A DNA stretch of 5,729 bases, from positions 1 to 5,729 of the forward strand of contig NZ_CALIMQ010000243.1 in assembly GCF_938045535.1 (NCBI RefSeq), given 5' to 3'. Shown here one piece after another: positions 1-5,204 of this stretch. The notes beneath the pieces are model-generated. The model searched no databases and had not been told where the DNA came from. It saw only the letters and a list, made by a program, of their open reading frames with translations. The number at the start of each line of letters is the position of its first letter. Within the stretch, counting starts at the first letter, position 1. Both the position numbers and the translations under genes were made by a program. The DNA comes from an uncultured Campylobacter sp. GTDB lineage: Bacteria > Campylobacterota > Campylobacteria > Campylobacterales > Campylobacteraceae.

Positions 1-621
1 ATCCTCAATTTTCATAAGCGAGGTATAAAAGATCTCTGCCATCTCCATTTTTTCCAAATCCGCGCTTGCATTTACGTATTCGGGAGAGCTCTGCTTTTTG
101 GCGTATTTTTTGAGCGTAGTTTGGATGTTCTTTTTATTTTGCGCATACGACATTATGCTTTCGATATCCATATCCTGCTGCGTAATCGCGAAAGGCAGGC
201 GATCAAAGAGCTTAGCTTTATTGCGGTCGATGGCGTCCAGTTCGTTTTTGCTCGCGTTGGCGTCGCCGCCGTTAAGCAGGGAGCTACGCTGCAAATTTAG
301 CTTTTTAATCTCTTTGATTACAGAGATAAGCGTCTCTCCATTAGGAGCTTTTTTCTGCGAAGTCTCCGTTTTAGCGACCTTTTCTGCGATCATATTTATT
401 ACTTCGGTTTTATTGCCATCCTCCGCACCGAGGGATTTGGATAGAATTTTAGCGACTTCTTTTTTGATCTCGGTTTTGTTGTTTTCTAAAGTAAGATTTG
501 CCTCTGGAGTAGAAGAATTCGTCTCTACAAAGCTTCCCTCACCGGTCGTGTTGAGGTCTGCAAACGCTAAAGCAGCGCTAAAAAGACTAATCGTTAAAAA
601 GCTGATTATAGATTTTTTCAT
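1..621 (-). CDS. Exported protein, probable periplasmic N-terminus of an MscS-family mechanosensitive channel (partial, 3' end outside window)
   Basis: An open frame runs without a stop from ATG at 621 down to the left edge, giving 207 codons. It begins with a signal peptide: basic MKK, a hydrophobic core to about residue 20, and a likely cleavage after ALAFA (residue 21). The mature part seen here is hydrophilic, Lys/Glu-rich and helical or coiled-coil in character, with no membrane span yet. The MscS call rests mainly on synteny: in C. jejuni, from memory, a mechanosensitive channel lies next to the carbonic anhydrase, and large MscS-type channels have long periplasmic N-terminal regions before the pore. 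The pore domain itself is not in the window. The start is supported by AAGGGA at 629-634, 7 nt upstream. The gene overlaps the carbonic anhydrase gene by 35 bases, suggesting translational coupling. Six D/E-X-N-X-S/T sequons (Asn24, 35, 42, 48, 70, 122) are notable. Function is inferred; export is well supported. Confidence 0.72.
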   Translation of the reverse strand, partial: MKKSIISFLTISLFSAALAFADLNTTGEGSFVETNSSTPEANLTLENNKTEIKKEVAKILSKSLGAEDGNKTEVINMIAEKVAKTETSQKKAPNGETLISVIKEIKKLNLQRSSLLNGGDANASKNELDAIDRNKAKLFDRLPFAITQQDMDIESIMSYAQNKKNIQTTLKKYAKKQSSPEYVNASADLEKMEMAEIFYTSLMKIED

Positions 622-1255
622 AATCCATTCCCTTATTTAATAGCGTAAAATGTGCGCCTTCGTCGTCGTAGTTGAATAGTTCGCCCGTTTCGATGACGTA
701 GTGCCAGCCGTAAATTTTAATCTCGCCGTTTTTGTAGGCATATTTGATGCCAGGAAAGCTAAGTAAATTTTGCATGGAATTTATAATATTTAGTCGCTCG
801 GTTATCCACTCACGCTTGTCGGTGCCGAGGTCTTTTAGCTTTTCGACCTCGTCTTTTACAGGCTGCATTAAATTTAGCCAGCGCCTTACGTTTGGAATTT
901 TTTCGAGCTTTTTTGCGTCATAAAACAGCGCCGCGCAGCCACCGCAGTTGCTGTGCCCACAAACGATGATATTCTTGATATTTAGCGAATATAGTGCGTA
1001 TTCAATCGCCGAAGTAGTTGCTAAAAATTCCTCGCTAATGCGGTATGGAGGAACGACGTTTGCGATATTTCGCACGACGAAAAGCTCGCCCGGAAGCGTC
1101 GAAGTAATTAGGCTCGGCACCACGCGCGAGTCAGAGCAGCCGATAAAAAGCGTGTGAGGTTTTTGATGATTTGCCAGACTTCCGAAAAGCTCGGCATGCT
1201 CGGCAAAATTTTCTTCCATAAATTTAATAGCTCCATTTATTAACTGGCTGGGCAT
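587..1255 (-). CDS. Beta-class carbonic anhydrase
   Basis: Encodes a 222-residue zinc enzyme that interconverts CO2 and bicarbonate, presumably in the cytoplasm since no signal peptide is present. The beta-class signatures are clear: the CSDSR motif with zinc ligand Cys40, Asp42 and Arg44, and the GHSNCGGC motif with zinc ligands His101 and Cys104. The core motifs GELFVVRNIANVVPP (56-70) and SAIEYAL (82-88) are also family-typical, and the length is normal. The ATG at 1255 is preceded by AAGGAG at 1261-1266 (5-nt spacer) and a TATAAT box at 1280-1285. Its 3' end overlaps the start of the downstream channel gene by 35 bases. In capnophilic Campylobacter such enzymes supply bicarbonate to carboxylases and help growth at low CO2; that physiological role is inferred. 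The symbols cynT and canB are both used for this family, so none is assigned. Confidence 0.96.
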   Translation of the reverse strand: MPSQLINGAIKFMEENFAEHAELFGSLANHQKPHTLFIGCSDSRVVPSLITSTLPGELFVVRNIANVVPPYRISEEFLATTSAIEYALYSLNIKNIIVCGHSNCGGCAALFYDAKKLEKIPNVRRWLNLMQPVKDEVEKLKDLGTDKREWITERLNIINSMQNLLSFPGIKYAYKNGEIKIYGWHYVIETGELFNYDDEGAHFTLLNKGMDYEKIYNQLFND

Positions 1256-1279
1256 ACTTTCTCCTTAAAAAAGTCGGGA

Positions 1280-1285
1280 ATTATA
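1280..1285 (-). promoter_or_regulatory. Probable -10 box for the carbonic anhydrase gene
   Basis: On the minus strand this reads TATAAT within TAATATATAAT, about 25 nt upstream of the carbonic anhydrase start. It would give a leader of roughly 18 nt that includes the AAGGAG ribosome site at 1261-1266. No convincing -35 hexamer is visible, as is usual for sigma70 promoters in Campylobacter. The same 130-bp spacer must also carry the promoter of the divergent BAX-inhibitor-like gene; its -10 is less clear (TAAACT at 1349-1354 is a weak candidate). Confidence 0.55.
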
Positions 1286-1385
1286 TATTACTTTCATAAA
1301 TAGATAGAATTCCGGAAATTTTTAATTATATATTTACCAAATTTTCGCTAAACTCCCCGCTCATAAATCAAAAGAAGGAGAAAAT

Positions 1386-2081
1386 ATGAGTCTATACGAC
1401 AGACGAAATTACGCGGACGGCTATGAGCTATCGGACGCATCACTGGAACAAGGACGAATCTCTCAGACTATCAAACAAACCTATGCGCTTTTAACCGCTT
1501 CTATGATAGCTGCGGCGGCAGGGGCTTTTGTGGCGATGAGTTTCGGCGTGAGCTTGGCTCTTCATCCGATTTTATATCTGGTAGTTTTAATGGGGCTGAT
1601 CTTCGGTATGCAAGCAGCCGTAAATCGCGGCGCCAACACGATCGCGCTGGTTTTGCTTTTTGCATTTACCTTTATTACCGGTCTTACTATAGGCAAACTG
1701 ATCGCTATATATATCGCAGCGGGCGCAGGTAGCGTAGTGACGCAGGCTTTCGTAGCTACTGCGGTGACTTTCGGTGCGCTTACCGTTTATGCGATGAATA
1801 CCAAAACTCGCTTCGATTCGTGGGGCAAGCCGCTATTCATATCGCTTATAGCCATTATCAGCCTAAGCCTTTTGAACTATTTCTTTTTCAAAAGCTCTAT
1901 GCTTGATCTAGCGATTGCCGCGTTTTCGGCTTTAGTCTTTTCGATGTATATCATCTACGATACTAAAAATATTATAAACGGCACCTACACTTCACCGATA
2001 ATGGCTGCCGTAGATATGTATCTAAACATCTACAACCTCTTCCTTTCGCTGCTAAGAATTTTCGGCGCAAGCAGAGACTAA
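1386..2081 (+). CDS. BAX inhibitor-1 / YccA-like seven-helix membrane protein
   Basis: Encodes a 231-residue inner-membrane protein of the TMBIM/BI-1 (UPF0005) family. After a polar N-terminal stretch of about 30 residues come roughly seven hydrophobic segments, near 31-53, 60-76, 83-104, 117-137, 149-167, 172-193 and 206-227. The family signature is at the C-terminus: IYDTKNIINGTY (190-201), then a last helix with MYLNIYNLFLSLLRIFG (211-227). Family members include E. coli YccA, which interacts with the FtsH protease, and Bacillus YetJ, a pH-sensitive calcium leak channel; which role applies here cannot be told. The start is firm: AAGGAG at 1375-1380 lies 5 nt before ATG. The gene is divergent from carbonic anhydrase and followed by a 7-bp hairpin. 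Position 214 is Asn where many relatives have Asp. A homologue occupies the same place upstream of secG in C. jejuni, from memory. Confidence 0.93.
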   Translation: MSLYDRRNYADGYELSDASLEQGRISQTIKQTYALLTASMIAAAAGAFVAMSFGVSLALHPILYLVVLMGLIFGMQAAVNRGANTIALVLLFAFTFITGLTIGKLIAIYIAAGAGSVVTQAFVATAVTFGALTVYAMNTKTRFDSWGKPLFISLIAIISLSLLNYFFFKSSMLDLAIAAFSALVFSMYIIYDTKNIINGTYTSPIMAAVDMYLNIYNLFLSLLRIFGASRD

Positions 2082-2088
2082 ATTTTAC

Positions 2089-2107
2089 GCACCGCTTCGT
2101 GCGGTGC
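2089..2107 (+). terminator. Hairpin after the BI-1-like gene, possible weak terminator
   Basis: GCACCGC (2089-2095) pairs perfectly with GCGGTGC (2101-2107) around a 5-nt TTCGT loop, starting 8 nt after the stop codon. The following bases (ACTCTTAACTT) are not a true U-tract, so termination may be partial and some read-through into secG is possible. Confidence 0.45.
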
Positions 2108-2138
2108 ACTCTTAACTTAAAATTTATAAATCTTTTAT

Positions 2139-2144
2139 TATAAT
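2139..2144 (+). promoter_or_regulatory. Probable -10 box of secG
   Basis: TATAAT preceded by the T-rich run TCTTTTAT, about 31 nt upstream of the GTG start of secG. A transcript starting near 2151 would have a leader of about 25 nt carrying the AAAAGG ribosome site. There is no recognisable -35 box, which fits Campylobacter promoters. Confidence 0.6.
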
Positions 2145-2162
2145 CGCAAATTCAATTTTTTC

Positions 2163-2168
2163 AAAAGG
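2163..2168 (+). promoter_or_regulatory. Ribosome binding site fixing the GTG start of secG
   Basis: AAAAGG lies 7 nt before GTG at 2176. The start codon is non-ATG, but the encoded N-terminus (MTTLFLVLQVV) begins the first SecG membrane span as expected. Confidence 0.65.
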
Positions 2169-2175
2169 TTTTATA

Positions 2176-2706
2176 GTGACTACGTTATTTTTAGTTTTAC
2201 AAGTCGTCTTCGCCGTGATAATTACGATCTCCGTTCTGCTGCAAAAGAGCTCTTCTATTGGGCTTGGCGCATACAGCGGAAGCAACGAAAGCTTATTCGG
2301 AGCGAAGGGTCCGGCGGGGTTTTTAGCTAAATTTACCGCCGCGATGGGAATTTTATTTGTGATAAATACACTCGTGCTTGCGTATTTCTATCAGCAAGAT
2401 GCTAAATCTTCCGTAGTCGATCGCGTAAAGATCGAAGCAAATGCTACTAAATCCGTGCCAAACGCTGTCCCTGGCGTGCCATCCATCCCAGCTTCAGGCG
2501 CAAAGCCTAATTTCGCTCCGGCAAGCACCGAATCAAATTCCATAATTAGCGGCGAGACCAATGCGACGGATATGAAAATCGAAGCGCCCGTAGCTCCTGC
2601 GACCGATACCGCCGCAGCTAGCGCGCCTGCTCGGTCGCAAGCATCAAGCGCCGTAAGCGATACCAACGCGAGCGCCGCTTCCGCAGATCAAAATACAACC
2701 AAATAA
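2176..2706 (+). CDS. secG: SecG, preprotein translocase subunit, with long periplasmic tail
   Basis: SecG is the small auxiliary subunit of the SecYEG translocon in the inner membrane and assists SecA-driven export. Residues 1-75 hold the whole family domain: first span (about 3-22), the conserved cytoplasmic stretch LLQKSSSIGLGAYSGSNESL (21-40) with FGAKGPAGFLAK (41-52), and second span (about 54-72). SecG normally has both termini on the periplasmic side, so the remaining 100 residues (76-176) should be periplasmic. That tail is an Ala/Ser/Thr/Pro/Asn-rich, apparently disordered stretch that makes the protein well over half as long again as E. coli SecG (110 residues). It contains four complete D/E-X-N-X-S/T sequons at Asn89, 129, 164 and 173. 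Translation starts at GTG with AAAAGG 7 nt upstream. The gene sits just upstream of frr, as in other Campylobacter, but with a hairpin and a second promoter between them. Confidence 0.93.
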   Translation: MTTLFLVLQVVFAVIITISVLLQKSSSIGLGAYSGSNESLFGAKGPAGFLAKFTAAMGILFVINTLVLAYFYQQDAKSSVVDRVKIEANATKSVPNAVPGVPSIPASGAKPNFAPASTESNSIISGETNATDMKIEAPVAPATDTAAASAPARSQASSAVSDTNASAASADQNTTK

Positions 2707-2721
2707 ACTCTAAATTTTAAA

Positions 2722-2752
2722 ATTTAAAAGCGCAAAATCCGCGCTTTTAAAT
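2722..2752. terminator. 12-bp perfect inverted repeat between secG and frr, likely intrinsic terminator
   Basis: ATTTAAAAGCGC (2722-2733) pairs without mismatch with GCGCTTTTAAAT (2741-2752) around a 7-nt loop. On the plus strand the GCGC core is followed by TTTT within the stem and later by a long T-run (2761-2769 region), so it can act as a secG terminator. The A/T flanks make it nearly symmetrical. It lies just upstream of the frr -10 box, so it should insulate frr from secG transcription. Confidence 0.7.
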
Positions 2753-2774
2753 GCTATTCTTATTTTTTTAACGC

Positions 2775-2780
2775 TATAAT
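2775..2780 (+). promoter_or_regulatory. Probable -10 box of frr-pyrE
   Basis: TATAAT in the context TTTTTTTAACGCTATAATTTCG: a T-tract followed by GC-TATAAT, the characteristic Campylobacter sigma70 pattern. The start would lie near 2787, giving a leader of about 20 nt that includes AAAGGA at 2797-2802. Confidence 0.7.
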
Positions 2781-2807
2781 TTCGCAAATTTTATTTAAAG
2801 GATTTGA

Positions 2808-3365
2808 ATGCTAGAAGCTATCTACAAAGAGCAAAGAGCAAACGGCGATCGAGCTATCGAGGCTTTGAAAAAGGACTTTACGACGCTACGCACCGGCAAA
2901 GTGAGCGTGGCGATCCTGGATCATATTTTCGTGGATTATTACGGCTCGCAAACTCCGCTAAATCAAGTCGCGACCGTTCTTTCGACCGATGCGGTCACGA
3001 TCTCGATCACGCCGTGGGAAAAACCGATGCTAAAGGCGATCGAAAGCGCGATCGCAGCGGCAAATATCGGCGCCAATCCGACTAACGACGGCGAGAGCGT
3101 AAAGCTCTTTTTCCCGCCGATGACGGTCGAGCAACGCCAAGAAAACGCCAAAAAGGCTAAAGCGATGGGCGAAAAAGCAAAAATCGGCATTCGCAATGTC
3201 CGCAAAGACGCTAACGACGAAATCAAAAAGCTCGAAAAAGACAAAGCGATCTCCGAAGACGACGCCAAAAAGGGCTACGACGAGGTGCAAAAGATCACCG
3301 ACTCTTACTCTGCCAAGATTGACGACGCAGTTAAGGCCAAAGAAGCCGAGCTTTTGAAGGTTTGA
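2808..3365 (+). CDS. frr: Ribosome recycling factor
   Basis: Encodes the 185-residue cytoplasmic factor that, with EF-G, splits the post-termination ribosome so that subunits can be reused. The length is exactly typical. Family landmarks in order: LRTGK (27-31), VDYYGSQTPL (42-51), ITPWEK (67-72) followed by the helix leading to IGANPTNDG (87-95), FFPPMTVEQRQE (101-112), the basic IRNVRKDANDEIKK (128-141), and the C-terminal helix with ISEDDAKKGYDEVQKITDSY (148-167). The ATG has AAAGGA at 2797-2802, 5 nt upstream. It is the first gene after its own promoter and is followed after 3 nt by pyrE, so the two are probably one transcript. Base composition is clearly richer in G+C than the spacers. 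No irregularities were seen. Confidence 0.98.
   Translation: MLEAIYKEQRANGDRAIEALKKDFTTLRTGKVSVAILDHIFVDYYGSQTPLNQVATVLSTDAVTISITPWEKPMLKAIESAIAAANIGANPTNDGESVKLFFPPMTVEQRQENAKKAKAMGEKAKIGIRNVRKDANDEIKKLEKDKAISEDDAKKGYDEVQKITDSYSAKIDDAVKAKEAELLKV
3356..3360 (+). promoter_or_regulatory. Ribosome binding site of pyrE inside the end of frr
   Basis: GAAGG in the last codons of frr lies 8 nt before the GTG start of pyrE at 3369. It supports the GTG start and implies coupled translation of the two genes. Confidence 0.6.
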
Positions 3366-3368
3366 GCT

Positions 3369-3980
3369 GTGAATATAGAAAAAATCTATCGCGACTGCGG
3401 CGCATATCTGCGAGGGCATTTTCTGCTTTCAAGCGGCAACCACTCGGAATTCTATCTGCAAAGCGCCAAAGTACTTGAGGATCCGCAGCTCGCGGGACAG
3501 CTCGCAGACGAACTCGCCGCTATCATCGAAAAAGCGGGCGTGGAGTTTGATAGCGTCTGTTCGCCCGCGCTGGGCGGAATTTTAGCGGGCTACGAGCTAG
3601 CTCGCGCGGCAAAAAAGCGTTTCATATTTACCGAGCGCGTAGATCGCGTAATGAGCCTGCGCCGCGGCTTTGAAGTGCATAAGGGCGAGAGATTTATCAT
3701 CTGTGAGGACATCATCACGACGGGTGGCTCGGCTCTTGAGAGCGCCAGGCTCATCGAAAACCTCGGCGGCGAGGTCGTGGGCTTTGCCGCGCTTGCCAAT
3801 CGCGGATTTTGCAAGGTTGCAAATTTAGCGGGCAGCAGTGCAAAGGCTGGCGCCAAGCTGCCCACAGACAAGCCGTTTTTTGCGCTAGGCAATTTCGAGT
3901 TTGAAATTTACGAGCCCGCGACCTGCCCGCTTTGTGCTGCCGGAAGCAAGGCGATCAAGCCCGGCAGTCGCGGAAACTAG
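3369..3980 (+). CDS. pyrE: Orotate phosphoribosyltransferase
   Basis: Encodes a 203-residue cytoplasmic enzyme that joins orotate to PRPP to make orotidine monophosphate, the fifth step of de novo pyrimidine synthesis. The N-terminal LSSGNHSEFYLQSAK (20-34) is the orotate/OMP-binding region, and SPALGGILAGYELA (65-78) follows. The PRPP-binding motif is ICEDIITTGGSAL (111-123). The C-terminus carries CPLC (186-189) followed by AIKPGSR (195-201), a pair I associate with the Thermus-type subfamily of OPRT rather than the E. coli type. The GTG start lies 3 nt after the frr stop, with GAAGG 8 nt upstream. The frr-pyrE pair is conserved in Campylobacter, although the two functions are unrelated; co-expression probably only reflects shared growth dependence. 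The assignment is secure. Confidence 0.96.
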   Translation: MNIEKIYRDCGAYLRGHFLLSSGNHSEFYLQSAKVLEDPQLAGQLADELAAIIEKAGVEFDSVCSPALGGILAGYELARAAKKRFIFTERVDRVMSLRRGFEVHKGERFIICEDIITTGGSALESARLIENLGGEVVGFAALANRGFCKVANLAGSSAKAGAKLPTDKPFFALGNFEFEIYEPATCPLCAAGSKAIKPGSRGN

Positions 3981-4045
3981 GCGCCGATTTGCTGCTAGCA
4001 AACCGCAGCGAGATTAAATTTTATTCTCTCGGCTTTAGCGCACCG

Positions 4046-4059
4046 AAATTTTAAAATTT
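4046..4059. repeat. 14-bp perfect palindrome AAATTTTAAAATTT in the pyrE-RDD spacer
   Basis: The 97-bp spacer after pyrE contains AAATTTTAAAATTT, identical to copies at 2712-2725 and 5218-5231. It overlaps a possible -10 (TAAAAT, 4052-4057) for the RDD-rnhB pair, which would leave a leader of about 15 nt. Small stems at 3988-4002 (TTTGCT/AGCAAA) and 4009-4031 (CGAGA/TCTCG) precede it but have no U-tract, so no pyrE terminator is called. Confidence 0.5.
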
Positions 4060-4077
4060 AATCCAAAACGGATCAAA

Positions 4078-4500
4078 ATGGCAAAACAAAAAGCTAAAAT
4101 TTCACCGATTTTTCTGCGCGTGAAAGCCTTCGTCGTCGATCTCTTCATCATCGCGATGCCCCTATTCTACGGCGTTACCTATCTCGTCTTGGGCTCGAAA
4201 GAGGCTTTGTGGCGCAACCAAGCCGCGATCGCGCTTATCTGGCTTGCTTACGGCGCTATTTGCGCAGTATTTTACGCCAGCAGCGCCCAGACTCCGGGCT
4301 ATAAGCTCGCGGGGCTTTATCTCATCGACATTCGTAGCGGACGCAAAGTAAGCTTCTTTAGAGCCTTAGCGCGCTTTGGATGCTTCGTGTTTGCGGGCTT
4401 TAGCGTCATCGGGCTTTTGATCTGCTTTTTTCGCAAAGACAGGCTCAACTTGCACGACCTACTAAGCGGGACAGCGCCCGTCGTGCGAAAGGACGCGTAG
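4078..4500 (+). CDS. RDD-family integral membrane protein
   Basis: Encodes a 140-residue inner-membrane protein with three hydrophobic segments, near 20-38, 49-67 and 97-118. RDD landmarks are present: Arg14 and Asp21 before and within the first span, the QTPGYKLAGLYLID block (71-84), a conserved Arg-containing FRALARF (94-100), and the C-terminal LNLHDLLSGT (123-132) with Asp127. The family is widespread and mostly of unknown function; some members have been linked to transport or ion exchange, but nothing here decides that. ATG at 4078 is the only reasonable start because the in-frame stop at 4036-4038 is followed by no other start codon. The ribosome site is weak (AACGGA at 4067-4072). Its stop codon TAG shares one base with the GTG start of rnhB, so the two are likely co-translated. 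Family membership is well supported; the role is unknown. Confidence 0.88.
   Translation: MAKQKAKISPIFLRVKAFVVDLFIIAMPLFYGVTYLVLGSKEALWRNQAAIALIWLAYGAICAVFYASSAQTPGYKLAGLYLIDIRSGRKVSFFRALARFGCFVFAGFSVIGLLICFFRKDRLNLHDLLSGTAPVVRKDA
4488..4493 (+). promoter_or_regulatory. Ribosome binding site fixing the GTG start of rnhB
   Basis: AAAGGA within the last codons of the RDD gene lies 6 nt before GTG at 4500, supporting the 1-nt TAGTG overlap as the real start. Confidence 0.65.
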
Positions 4501-5063
4501 TGAGCGGGCAAATTTGCGGCATCGACGAGGCAGGGCGCGGTTGCCTTGCAGGACCGCTTTGCGTCGCTGGCTGCGTGCTGCAGCGCGAAATCGCGGGACT
4601 TGCCGATAGCAAAAAGCTAAGCGAAAAACGCCGCGAGGAGCTTTACGCTAGGATCATCGAAAGCTCGCGCTACAAAATCGTCGAAATTTCAAGCGCACAG
4701 GTCGATGAGATCGGGCTCAGCGCATGTCTAAAATCGGCGCTTGAGCAGATTCTCGCGTATTTTATGGGTTTTAGCGGGCAGATCATCTACGACGGCAACG
4801 CAACCTTCGGCGTACGCGGGCTTCAAACGCTCGTAAAGGCCGACGCGCAAATCGCCGAAGTAAGCGCGGCAAGCATCCTTGCCAAGGTCACGCGCGACCG
4901 CACGATGTATGAGCTCGCGCAGCGCTACCCGCAATACGGCTTCGCGCAAAACAAAGGCTACGGCTCGGCCGCGCACATCGCGGCGATCGAGCAGTACGGA
5001 CTCACGCCTTTTCACCGCGCAAGCTATAAGATCAAATCGCTGCAACCCTCGCTGTTTGATTAA
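4500..5063 (+). CDS. rnhB: Ribonuclease HII
   Basis: Encodes a 187-residue cytoplasmic endonuclease that cuts the RNA strand of RNA-DNA hybrids and starts removal of single ribonucleotides misincorporated into DNA. Motifs in order: GIDEAGRGCLAGPLCVAG (7-24) with catalytic Asp9 and Glu10 and the GRG loop typical of type 2 RNase H; LADSKKLSEKRRE (35-47); IIYDGN (95-100) with the third acidic residue Asp98; KADAQIAEVSAASILAKVTRD (113-133) with Asp115, the likely fourth carboxylate, and the conserved Asp133; and YPQYGFAQNKGYGSAAH (143-159) to TPFHRASY (169-176). Length is normal for the compact form. The last residues are QPSLFD, which resembles a sliding-clamp-binding peptide. The gene overlaps the upstream RDD stop by one base. 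From memory, rnhB in C. jejuni lies elsewhere, so this linkage may be specific to part of the genus. Confidence 0.97.
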   Translation: MSGQICGIDEAGRGCLAGPLCVAGCVLQREIAGLADSKKLSEKRREELYARIIESSRYKIVEISSAQVDEIGLSACLKSALEQILAYFMGFSGQIIYDGNATFGVRGLQTLVKADAQIAEVSAASILAKVTRDRTMYELAQRYPQYGFAQNKGYGSAAHIAAIEQYGLTPFHRASYKIKSLQPSLFD

Positions 5064-5204
5064 CGCGACAGCAAGCTTGTTTGATAGGCGAGGCAAAGTG
5101 CGCCGCAATAAAGCTTAAAATTTAAATTTATCATCGACGACGAGAGAGGGTCTTGCGTTTTAAATTTAAAACCACACTTGAAATTTTGAATAAAATTTTG
5201 ATAT

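Noticed and set aside
98..640. 180-codon plus-strand open frame antisense to the exported channel-like gene
   Set aside because: It lies wholly opposite a frame with a signal peptide, a ribosome site and sensible composition; its own translation is Ser/Leu-rich without any recognisable family, and no ribosome site stands out.
2391..3419. Several minus-strand open frames of 90-130 codons across secG, frr and pyrE (2391-2666, 2963-3268, 3030-3419)
   Set aside because: They are antisense shadows of recognised genes and their translations show only inverted codon bias.
4794..4808. DGNAT sequon in RNase HII (residues 98-102)
   Set aside because: It fits the PglB pattern, but the protein is cytoplasmic and the Asp is a catalytic residue in the conserved YDGN motif, so glycosylation is not expected.
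5049..5085. A second out-of-frame SLFD coding string (5074-5085) 25 bp after the SLFD at the rnhB end, sharing TGTTTGAT
   Set aside because: The shared 8 bases and flanking differences are too short to argue for duplication or for a frameshifted longer C-terminus; RNase HII is already full length.
4728..5118. Alternative frames over rnhB, including an Arg-rich plus-strand frame 4879-5118 and a minus-strand frame 4728-5108
   Set aside because: Arg-rich composition is what GC-rich rnhB codons give in the wrong frame; RNase HII motifs occupy the true frame throughout.
5121..5170. Inverted repeat TTTAAATTTA (5121-5130) / TAAATTTAAA (5161-5170) after rnhB, as a possible rnhB terminator
   Set aside because: The stem is entirely A/T with a 30-nt loop and no clear U-tract; such pairs arise easily in these AT-rich spacers.
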